Below, one piece after another: positions 6,695 to 13,795 of a DNA stretch of 21,496 bases; position 1 is the first letter of the stretch; each line of letters starts with the position of its first letter. A program made the position numbers and the translations under genes. This DNA is from Anaerolinea sp. (lineage in GTDB: Bacteria; Chloroflexota; Anaerolineae; JAAEKA01). The notes beneath the pieces are model-generated. The model saw only the letters and a list, made by a program, of their open reading frames with translations. It had not been told where the DNA came from and did not search any database. The stretch spans positions 1 to 21,496 of the forward strand of contig JACSRL010000324.1 in assembly GCA_014879765.1 (NCBI GenBank). Direction: 5' to 3'.

Positions 6695-7187
6695 GATGGT
6701 GATGGACGCCAATGTTCTGGTAGCCTTGATCGACAGGCGTGACAAGTGGCACCCACAAGCTGTAGCCCTGCGCGATGCTCTCATTGAACAGCACGTGCGT
6801 TTGATCTACTTCGACTGCGTTGTCAACGAGACGGTCGGGGTGATCGGCCGGCGCGCCGAGGAACAAAGACGCAGTGACCAATTCGGAGAACTCCTGGATG
6901 ACTTGAGCCGGCAGATCCCTGCATCATCGATCACGTGGATCAGCCGGGAAGGTGAGCGTCTGCATGACCAAGTGCTGGCGCTGTGCCGCGCTCATGGAGG
7001 CCATCTGAACTACAACGATGCGCTGATGGCAGTGTTCTGTCGGGAGAAGGGCATTCGTTGGATCGTCAGTTTTGACCGTGATTTCGATGAACTGTCGTGG
7101 CTGTTGCGGATATCATCTCCTGACCAGACTGAAGAGGATCATAACAGGTTTCACAGCTCCCAATGGGGAGGCAGCTCGCTGGTGTAG
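6681..7187 (+). CDS. PIN-domain toxin of the second TA module
   Basis: A 168-residue PIN domain with Asp9 (VMDANVL), Glu50 (VVNETVG), Asp113 (NYNDALMA) and Asp132/Asp134 (SFDRDFDEL), so the metal-binding site looks complete. It diverges clearly from the other VapC in the window. ATG 6681 is inside the antitoxin's last codons; a second ATG follows at once and another lies at codon 6. The last 37 nt overlap tail to tail with the DUF6155-like gene on the other strand. It is probably a tRNA/rRNA-cleaving ribonuclease; its target cannot be seen from sequence. Confidence 0.87.
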   Translation: MMTSEMVMDANVLVALIDRRDKWHPQAVALRDALIEQHVRLIYFDCVVNETVGVIGRRAEEQRRSDQFGELLDDLSRQIPASSITWISREGERLHDQVLALCRAHGGHLNYNDALMAVFCREKGIRWIVSFDRDFDELSWLLRISSPDQTEEDHNRFHSSQWGGSSLV

Positions 7188-7696
7188 ATGTCGATCAGGC
7201 CATCAGGAAAGCCCCAGCCGATCATGGGCGTATCGCGGATGATGGCCAGAAAGCGGGGCTGGAAGACCTCAGCCTGCGCCGGGGGCAGCTTGCTGGTCAA
7301 CTCGGCTGCGCTGCGGTAGACCGAAAGCAGGCTGTTGTAGAACGGCGCGTCGATGTCGCCATAGGTTCGGGTGCAGACCACGCCCTCCTCCACGTAGAAG
7401 AGCATGAAGTCGATCAGCGGCAGGGGATCGTTGCAGGCCTTTCTGAAATCGTTCAGCGCCTTGCGCGCCGCGCTGAGCTGCAAGCTGGGGTGGCCCCGGT
7501 CGGGGTTGAACACCTGGCTGATGACCTTGCGATAGGGCGCGGCTATCTGCTCCGGTGCGGCCGGGATGAAGCGGGTGGCCAGAAAGACCTTGTTGTCCAC
7601 GTTCAGCGCATACAATTCGCGCAGCAAGGCCACAAGCTGCTCTTTGCTGAGCTGCTGGAGGTGGGGTTTGAGGTGGGACCAGGTAGGTGTGGACAT
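7151..7696 (-). CDS. DUF6155-like protein at the end of the cas10 operon
   Basis: A 181-residue soluble helical protein. The start pattern (SHLKPHLQQLSKEQLVALLRELY in part), the middle (NPDRGHPSLQLSAARKALNDF) and the later LPLIDFMLFYVEEGV match what I recall of DUF6155, a family of unknown function. It has no signal peptide, TM segment or recognisable catalytic motif. It begins 12 nt after the second TIGR03986 gene, so it is the last cistron of the core operon, although no clear Shine-Dalgarno precedes it. Whether it serves CRISPR defence or is a passenger is unknown. Its 3' end overlaps the convergent PIN toxin by 37 nt, with no terminator visible between them. Confidence 0.7.
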   Translation of the reverse strand: MSTPTWSHLKPHLQQLSKEQLVALLRELYALNVDNKVFLATRFIPAAPEQIAAPYRKVISQVFNPDRGHPSLQLSAARKALNDFRKACNDPLPLIDFMLFYVEEGVVCTRTYGDIDAPFYNSLLSVYRSAAELTSKLPPAQAEVFQPRFLAIIRDTPMIGWGFPDGLIDIYTSELPPHWEL

Positions 7697-7708
7697 AGGC
7701 GGAATGAG

Positions 7709-9832
7709 CTATACCTTCTTGATTTTGTCCAGTAACCGGAGACCTTGTTCTTGGCCTGACAGTTCCAATGGCAAATTGGGGCCGGCCTTTTCGATTTTCG
7801 TGGATTTGGCCTTGTTGGCTACGAACCACTCGAAGTTTTTTCCTTCAGGATCGGGTTTGACGTCGGTCCGTGGGTAATGGATGTGCAGCCGTGAAGCATC
7901 TTCTGGTTCGCTGAGCAAGGCAACCAAATCAGTGACATGGTTTAACTGGCGAATGGGCTGTCCATAACAACGCTGCATGGCCAGCTCGAAGCGCGCCAGC
8001 CATTCACTGCGCTCCTGAATTGCCGCGGTACGCCACCCCATTTCGTCCAGTGATCGATAGCGAAGACTCATGTCAGCCAACTCAATCCGCTCGACAGCCA
8101 GCTTGACACTGCCAAAGCCCAACGGCTTGGCGTAGCCCAGCCGAAAATGGCATCCCTCGTCGCCAAGTTGAAGTGTCCATAGCAGGGCGCCCAGTTCCAA
8201 CGGCGCCAGATTGTGGAAATGGATGGTAAATTCGAAGGCGTTGCCGGGCGCTCGTACGCCGCGCACGCTGCGATTCTGGTGATCCTGACGTCTTCCTGCA
8301 CGTTCATACTCTAACCGATTGAGTGCAGCGCCATGATGGCGATACGCCTTACGTCCGCGTAACTTGTTTGGGCCATCGTAGCCAATGGTCTCGGTCGCGC
8401 CCGGTTTTTTACGCTCTTCGTCGTTCCATTCCCCGTTCTTCTTGCGCAGATAGAAAAGGGTCGTTGTTGGCTTTGGTTCGCCCAGGATAGCCAACGGGAT
8501 CTCCTCCTTGAAGATACCTTTGTCGCCATTGTCGGTCAAAAGGGCGTGGGTGAGGCGTACCCGACCGGCATAGGCGATAGGCTTGTGGCGGTTTTCTTCA
8601 GGCGTGGCTTTGACCCAGCCGAAGACGCGGGACGCGATGTCGAGCTTGTCATAGTGTTCGCTGGGCTTAAGATGTTCAGGCAGCAGATCGCCGACCGCAC
8701 TGCGATAGCGCAGACGGGCAACGCGGGCCAGGGCAATGTTTCGCACCTGCGTATTGTCTTCTGGGTCGAGCTCCACATAGACCAGGTTACCTATTGCCAG
8801 ATGCTCGCTTTGGATGTGGCTGTGAAAGTCCTCCTGGCGTTCGTGCAACTGCGCGTGAAGAATGATGTTGAAATCGGCTTCACGATCGGCATCGAATGTC
8901 ACGGCTTGAGCCCTCCTCGGGCCGCTCTTGAAGTAAAAGAAACTCTCGTTACGCTTGCTGTCGATGGTTTTGCCGGTTACCTTGACCCAGCCCTGATGCA
9001 CCTGACGTCCATCGTTAGCCAGGCCAGCGTGGTTGTGAGAGATGATTTCGACCTTAGGGACGTTGTTCTTGGTCTTGCCGACGATGGCCCAGGCCTCTTC
9101 GCCACATGTCCAGGAGTCGTCAAGTTCGTTGTTCTCGGCATCGTCATAGTAGGCGCTGACCTTGGCCTCTTCGCAAAGAGCAATGACGCCTGGCTGGTCG
9201 TTGGCCGGCAGACTCTGGACGATGCCTGGCTTGAACCGTCGCGCTTCAGCCGGATCGATGCGATATTCCAGGCGCTGGTCGCCGTCAAAGACGCTGAAGG
9301 GCGCGTTGGTCACAGCCTCGAACATCGAGCGAATCATACCGCGCAGGCTGGAAGCCGGGATAGCGTCCTGGTCGGCGTACTGGAAGAAGCGATAGCTTTT
9401 GTGCTCCACTTCGCGACCATCTTGCAGTCGTCTCTTGGTCACCTTGACGTCATGACTGTCCGAGATAAACAACGGCGTGACGGCTTCCAGTGAACAGGTG
9501 ATGCGGCCAGTCAGCCCGACGTAGCGATCGTGGGACGGCAGTGGGCAACGGCCTAGCAACTGCGCGTCGCTATCGTCAGGCGCGATAGTTGGTTCAGGCA
9601 GATAGCGCACGAAGTTGTACGGATTGAGAAAGCGATAGTTCTCTTTCACTTCGCTCGAATGCCGGGGGTCGGGCCAGGGAAGCGTCAGCGTTTCCTGTGC
9701 TTTGATGGCCTGAGCTTGTGTAGTCGCCGCAGACTGACGTTGCCGTTCTTCAGCGCGTTTAGCCTTTGCGGCGGCTTTCTGGCGCTGACGGGAGATGGAT
9801 TGACCGGTTGAATTAGACTGTTTCGTTGCCAT
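7709..9832 (-). CDS. TIGR03986-family CRISPR RAMP protein (second copy, no zinc motif)
   Basis: A 707-residue RAMP. A charged Ala/Lys/Glu/Arg-rich N-terminal helix (about 14-45) is followed by the family opener YRFLNPYNFVRYL, the Cas7-type strand with LFISDS, the loop IPASSLRG and the closing glycine loop FRLGYAKPLGFGS. It is clearly paralogous to the gene at 10806-13190. It lacks the cold-shock-like domain and the CPAC cysteine pair (here DIASRVFGWV). TIGR03986 proteins occur in III-D type loci and are thought to be backbone or auxiliary subunits contacting crRNA or target RNA. It lies 29 nt after the HEPN gene and 12 nt before the DUF6155-like gene. GAGG four bases before ATG 9832 is a weak ribosome site. 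Confidence 0.9.
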   Translation of the reverse strand: MATKQSNSTGQSISRQRQKAAAKAKRAEERQRQSAATTQAQAIKAQETLTLPWPDPRHSSEVKENYRFLNPYNFVRYLPEPTIAPDDSDAQLLGRCPLPSHDRYVGLTGRITCSLEAVTPLFISDSHDVKVTKRRLQDGREVEHKSYRFFQYADQDAIPASSLRGMIRSMFEAVTNAPFSVFDGDQRLEYRIDPAEARRFKPGIVQSLPANDQPGVIALCEEAKVSAYYDDAENNELDDSWTCGEEAWAIVGKTKNNVPKVEIISHNHAGLANDGRQVHQGWVKVTGKTIDSKRNESFFYFKSGPRRAQAVTFDADREADFNIILHAQLHERQEDFHSHIQSEHLAIGNLVYVELDPEDNTQVRNIALARVARLRYRSAVGDLLPEHLKPSEHYDKLDIASRVFGWVKATPEENRHKPIAYAGRVRLTHALLTDNGDKGIFKEEIPLAILGEPKPTTTLFYLRKKNGEWNDEERKKPGATETIGYDGPNKLRGRKAYRHHGAALNRLEYERAGRRQDHQNRSVRGVRAPGNAFEFTIHFHNLAPLELGALLWTLQLGDEGCHFRLGYAKPLGFGSVKLAVERIELADMSLRYRSLDEMGWRTAAIQERSEWLARFELAMQRCYGQPIRQLNHVTDLVALLSEPEDASRLHIHYPRTDVKPDPEGKNFEWFVANKAKSTKIEKAGPNLPLELSGQEQGLRLLDKIKKV

Positions 9833-9861
9833 GAGGCCTCACATGGAATGGAACGGGATAC

Positions 9862-10689
9862 TCATGCCTTGATTTCTTTGGCGTTGTCACGGTCAATCAG
9901 GTCCGTGACCATCATCTTGATGACGTTTCGACACTCTTCGAGCACATGTTTTGCAGCTTCCTCATCCCAATCGCCGGGACTGCGCTCTTTGGGGTGCATT
10001 GCTTCATTTCGCTTCTTGAGTAGCTTGTCAAGCCGTTCCATCAGCGACGATGGACAATTCAAGACAGGTATTTTGAGGACCGTGGTCAGATTGCCCCAAG
10101 CACCGCTGGGAGATTGCTGCGTCACATGGCGGTAGTAATCTCGCAGCACGTCTTCGGTCGCTCGTACCATGAACATGATGGCTGCCACGCTAAAGCCGAC
10201 GGCATAGCACTGTGCTGCCTCGTGGAAATCGTTGTTTCCTTGCGGCGTCAATGTCAAAGGGCCCTCCGCTGATATGCCAAAATAGGCGGCTGGGTCTTGC
10301 AGAAGACTTTCAATTTCGCCTTCGCGGCTTCGCTGAACCACAAATGTTCGTCTTCCGGTAGCCTCAAGCTGCAAAGTTGCCTCTACACGCCGGACAAGAC
10401 CGCGAATACGTGCGGCGTCCTTTCCAAGTCGCCGGCTTGAGCGTTCGGGGTCATCGATGGCCTGGAGGATTTGATCCAGTTCATCGAGCAGTATTGCCTC
10501 AGATTGTGCAAGTTCAAGCGATACGAGGTCGCTTCGTAGGAAATTCAAACGGTCGCGAATCCCAATCGGCCTTCGAAGCGTAGAGTCAATCGACCTGTTC
10601 GCAGTGACGTTGCCCAATTCGGCAAGATTGACGCCAGCGAACATTAGTTCCCAAACGGAGAACTCTACTCGAGATCCAGCGACGGCCAT
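9862..10689 (-). CDS. Stand-alone HEPN-domain protein inside the cas operon
   Basis: About 275 residues, starting at ATG 10689; a GTG one codon earlier (10692) is equally possible, and the residue numbers here count from that GTG. An N-terminal region (1-110), helical and of unknown kind, is followed by a HEPN-type helical domain (about 155-270) with FHEAAQCYAVGFSVAAIMFMV..ATEDVL and the motif RNEAMH (228-233). That fits the Rx4-6H active-site rule of HEPN ribonucleases and resembles DUF4145-like members. There is no CARF domain, so if it is an RNase it must be switched on by something other than direct cOA sensing, for example contact with the RAMP proteins on either side. Codon and base use look more AT-rich than in its neighbours. 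An Abi-like passenger gene is the alternative. Confidence 0.78.
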   Translation of the reverse strand: MAVAGSRVEFSVWELMFAGVNLAELGNVTANRSIDSTLRRPIGIRDRLNFLRSDLVSLELAQSEAILLDELDQILQAIDDPERSSRRLGKDAARIRGLVRRVEATLQLEATGRRTFVVQRSREGEIESLLQDPAAYFGISAEGPLTLTPQGNNDFHEAAQCYAVGFSVAAIMFMVRATEDVLRDYYRHVTQQSPSGAWGNLTTVLKIPVLNCPSSLMERLDKLLKKRNEAMHPKERSPGDWDEEAAKHVLEECRNVIKMMVTDLIDRDNAKEIKA

Positions 10690-10701
10690 CACATCGGTTC
10701 C

Positions 10702-10815
10702 CTGTCTTCAACGTCAACCTTGCGCCGCTCGGGCCGGTCTCCGACCGAGCCCGCTGTTTTCATCCACGGTTGTGCGATCCAGCGCATGGATGTCTGTCTT
10801 CAACATCAACCTTGC
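10702..10815. repeat. 22-nt direct repeat flanking a hairpin between cas genes
   Basis: CTGTCTTCAACGTCAACCTTGC (two blocks: CTGTCTTCAACG and TCAACCTTGC) at 10702-10723 recurs with one mismatch at 10794-10815, 92 bp away. The right copy covers the stop codon of the cold-shock/RAMP gene. Between them, 10731-10752 forms a stem of nine pairs (GGGC/CGGTC with GACCG/GCCC, loop TCC, one bulged A) that would be stable in RNA. There is no T-run, so it is not an intrinsic terminator; it may be an RNA processing site or stabiliser, or the scar of a small duplication. Confidence 0.55.
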
Positions 10816-13190
10816 TGATCACCGTACTTATTAATCAAAGGCAATCCTTGGTTGTCTTCATCAGCCAGTCGCAATGCCAATCTTGGGCCTGCATCCTGGC
10901 CGCTCCGTTTGTTGCCGACGAACCATTCGTACTGTTTGCCTTCTGTCTGCGGTTGCCTTGTTGGCCGCGGGTAATGCACAGGAAGAGTCGGCGATGCGGC
11001 TAGCAGTGCCTTCATATCACGCACATTGTCGAGCTGTTCGAACGCCGTCCCGTACCGTGCTTCCATTGCCTCTTTGAAGGTCGTGACCCAGTCGCTCACC
11101 GCGCCGGATTGATCCACCCAACCATCAGTCCCAGGGGTAAGCGTCGTGTAGCGCTTCGGTGCATCGAGTGTCTTGACCTCAAGCACCTCTATGTGAGCCG
11201 AACCAAAACCCAGCGGTTTACCCAATCCCAGGCGATGGTGCGAACCTTCCATCTCAAGACTCCATAGCAGCGCTCCCAATTCGATCTCATTCAGGTTCTC
11301 GAACTCTACGGTGAACTCAAAGGTGCTGCCTGGTTTCTGCACACCATGCACTGTGCGATTTTGGTCGCTCTTTGGCGACGCACTGCGATATTCCTGCGGA
11401 TTAAGACGATCGCCATGGTGTCGGTAGAACTTTCTTCCGCGAATGATTTGACCAGGCGCATCATAGTCTACCTGATCATCGGCCAAACGGTCTTGAGGTT
11501 TGCCGTTTTTGGGTCGTAGATAAAAACGAGTTGTCGTTGGTTTTGGCGTCGAGAGGATAGCCAGTGTGGTCGATTCCAAGACACCAGTGCTATTCTCCAA
11601 ACGCGCATGGCTGAAGCGCACCCGCCCAGCAAAGGCGGTTGATTCTGTCATCGGCGGGCGCGGCGCATCCTTATCTTCACCCCCCCAAACCCAGCCAAAG
11701 GTACGGCAGGCCGGGCATAGAGCGTCGTACTGCACGCATTGACTCAGATCACTTTTTGAGAGCAAGTCACCGATTTGGCGATTGTATCCGACACGTGGTA
11801 CCGAGACTGGCACTATAAACTCAACACTGAAGCCATGCGTCGTACGTTCGAGCATCGCATACACCAGGTCCTTATCGGCGAGCTTGTGGTCTCTTTTCCC
11901 GGCGCGTTCGAGAATGAAGCGACTGAAAGCGGGCTCCTTGCCTTGGGGCTGCGCAGGTTGTTTGCGCTTCTTGGCATCCTCGCCGTGACGCTCCTGGTAG
12001 TCGGCAATCAGTTCCTCAAAGCGTTGACGCACTTCTGACGGCAAATCGAGTGGCCGGATCTGTTGGGAACTGAAGAAGAGTCGCTCGTCGTGTTTGTTCT
12101 CGATATTCTGGTTCGTGATACACAGGAAGCCCTTGACCAGGCGTTGGTTTCCTCGCAATTTGGGAAGCGATTGGTTGCTGCGGTCAAAAGCAACCACATT
12201 CCAGAACTCAAACCGGCGCAACGGATGTTGAACAGCTTCTACAATCGCATAGCATTCGTCACCGTGTTTCCACCCTGCTAATGATAGTTTCTGACGCGCT
12301 GCGTAAGCTGATTGCGGTACTTTAGCCACGGTCTGACTGGCCCAAAGTGGCTTATACGTGTGAATCCAGGCGGCGTACTGCGGACCGGACGGTCGTTGGC
12401 CAGGGTTCACAGGTGTGGTTCCGGGCAACAAGTCGAGTTCCCATCGCTCATCCGTGACTTTGCGCACGCGGGCAGGCACGAGTCTCAGGGCATCTCCCGG
12501 CGGCAAGTGATAGCTTAGCCGCTTGTCGCCAGTGAAGTTGGCAAAGCAGGAATTGGTGACTGCTTCGAAGACCGAACGCACAGGCCCGCGCAGGCTGGTT
12601 CCTGGAATGGCAACATTGCCGTCCGGGTCTCGAAAGAAGCGGTAGTGACGATGAGTCTTCTCGCCCACTCTTTCTTCGTCGATGCCTTCGCTATCTGACA
12701 CAAACAGTGGCGTAACCGCTGTCAGCTTGCATTCGATCCGTCCCGTGATCCCTACATAGCGATCGTGCGGTGGTGGGGTACAGCGTCCCAATAACGGCGC
12801 TTGTTTCGGGTGACGTGCTTCCAAGGAACGCACGAAATTATAGGGATTGAGGAAACGGTATGCACCCGTTGCAGTTGGTCTCACGGATGGGCCGGAGCGC
12901 GATGCAGAGCCGGATTGACCAGATGGTGTTCGCTCTTGTGCTGGCTGAGACACTACAGAAGGAGGCGCGGCCGGCTTAGGCTTCGGTGCCTCCGCCGCAA
13001 CAGTCTGAGCCAACAGTATCACATCACGCGCTCGGTCACCGTCTGGCTGAAAGCGCACGCGGCGTCCCGGTGTAGCCTGCGTCGCATCGCCGTCACCTAG
13101 CGATTTGCGATTGAAGGCGTAGATCTTGTTATCATCACCCTTGATTTGACCGTTGTTATTCTTGAAGCTGAGTATCGTACCTTCGGTCAT
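10806..13190 (-). CDS. TIGR03986-family CRISPR RAMP with N-terminal cold-shock-like domain
   Basis: A 794-residue protein. Residues 1-60 (MTEGTILSFKNNNGQIKG, KIYAFNRKSL, GRRVRFQPD) look like a cold-shock/S1-type OB fold. A Pro/Ser/Gln-rich linker (61-108) joins it to the RAMP body, which opens YRFLNPYNFV (111-120), has LFVSDS, the loop IPGTSLRG (195-202), the cysteine pair CPACRTFGW and the closing glycine loop LGLGKPLGFGS. The OB domain should bind single-stranded RNA. ATG 13190 is preferred because AGGAGG lies 6 nt upstream; ATG 13193, one codon earlier, forms TAATG with the csx19 stop. It is a probable subunit of the effector complex or a tethered RNA-binding auxiliary. Confidence 0.9.
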   Translation of the reverse strand: MTEGTILSFKNNNGQIKGDDNKIYAFNRKSLGDGDATQATPGRRVRFQPDGDRARDVILLAQTVAAEAPKPKPAAPPSVVSQPAQERTPSGQSGSASRSGPSVRPTATGAYRFLNPYNFVRSLEARHPKQAPLLGRCTPPPHDRYVGITGRIECKLTAVTPLFVSDSEGIDEERVGEKTHRHYRFFRDPDGNVAIPGTSLRGPVRSVFEAVTNSCFANFTGDKRLSYHLPPGDALRLVPARVRKVTDERWELDLLPGTTPVNPGQRPSGPQYAAWIHTYKPLWASQTVAKVPQSAYAARQKLSLAGWKHGDECYAIVEAVQHPLRRFEFWNVVAFDRSNQSLPKLRGNQRLVKGFLCITNQNIENKHDERLFFSSQQIRPLDLPSEVRQRFEELIADYQERHGEDAKKRKQPAQPQGKEPAFSRFILERAGKRDHKLADKDLVYAMLERTTHGFSVEFIVPVSVPRVGYNRQIGDLLSKSDLSQCVQYDALCPACRTFGWVWGGEDKDAPRPPMTESTAFAGRVRFSHARLENSTGVLESTTLAILSTPKPTTTRFYLRPKNGKPQDRLADDQVDYDAPGQIIRGRKFYRHHGDRLNPQEYRSASPKSDQNRTVHGVQKPGSTFEFTVEFENLNEIELGALLWSLEMEGSHHRLGLGKPLGFGSAHIEVLEVKTLDAPKRYTTLTPGTDGWVDQSGAVSDWVTTFKEAMEARYGTAFEQLDNVRDMKALLAASPTLPVHYPRPTRQPQTEGKQYEWFVGNKRSGQDAGPRLALRLADEDNQGLPLINKYGDQQG

Positions 13191-13192
13191 CA

Positions 13193-13795
13193 TTAGCCTC
13201 CTTTGGCTGGAGCAACTGTGCGCAAACCGTGATACCACACGAACACCGTCTGCCCATCCTGGGTGTAGCGCCAGAAGTCAAGGTACACCCGGCCCTCGCC
13301 TTGCTCTGGGTAGATCAGGCTTGCCGCCGCCACACGGTCTTCCCACCAGAAGTCGTACCCTGTTTTACGTTCTCCCCAAAGAATTGCCTGGTCACTGTAG
13401 CGGCGCAATCTGGCGCTGGCGTTGGTTGCCCAAAAATCCTCACATTCCGGCGCCTTCTCAAAACCATTAGGTAAAGGTTGACCGGCAGGCCCGATGTAAT
13501 GCCATAGCCAGCGGTTGGCATCCCGTCGCAAGGACAAGTGGCCTCCTTCGCCAAAGATCTCGGCGCGCTGAAGATATTCTGGTTCCTGGGGTTCATCGGC
13601 GAACTCGATGTGGCTGATGTGCTCCCAAATGCGCCAAGGCATCGTTGCCCAACGTTTGTGCCAGGCTTCGAGAAAGGCGCCAAGGCGTTGTGGGGTAAAC
13701 TGGCCGCCCAGAATTGTTGGTCGGTCTGCCTCTGTCAGACGCGCCTGTTCCATCGCCTTGAGTAGTTCTCTGAAATCAATACTCTTGTTGGTCAT
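13193..13795 (-). CDS. csx19: CRISPR-associated protein Csx19 (TIGR03984-like)
   Basis: A 200-residue protein. The middle and end (EIFGEGGHLSLRRD, ILWGERK, WWEDRVAAASLIYPEQ, YLDFWRYTQDGQTVFVWYHGL) match the Csx19 pattern of an LWG(E/T)R strand followed by a closing FRxYxDxxxG strand. Csx19 is a subunit specific to III-D systems with no enzymatic motif, and is thought to sit in the effector complex. ATGA overlaps with the double-Cas7 gene upstream and TAATG with the RAMP downstream imply coupled translation and a matching stoichiometry. Confidence 0.82.
   Translation of the reverse strand: MTNKSIDFRELLKAMEQARLTEADRPTILGGQFTPQRLGAFLEAWHKRWATMPWRIWEHISHIEFADEPQEPEYLQRAEIFGEGGHLSLRRDANRWLWHYIGPAGQPLPNGFEKAPECEDFWATNASARLRRYSDQAILWGERKTGYDFWWEDRVAAASLIYPEQGEGRVYLDFWRYTQDGQTVFVWYHGLRTVAPAKGG

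Noticed and set aside
8546..9493. Open plus-strand frame of 315 codons opposite the second TIGR03986 RAMP
   Set aside because: It is a mirror of a clear RAMP gene on the minus strand; its product has no recognisable domain and no ribosome site. The same holds for the long plus-strand frames at 637-1437, 3407-4396 and 18602-19315.
10731..10752. Intrinsic terminator between the OB-RAMP and HEPN genes
   Set aside because: The stem is stable but no T-run follows in either direction, and the downstream genes continue the operon.
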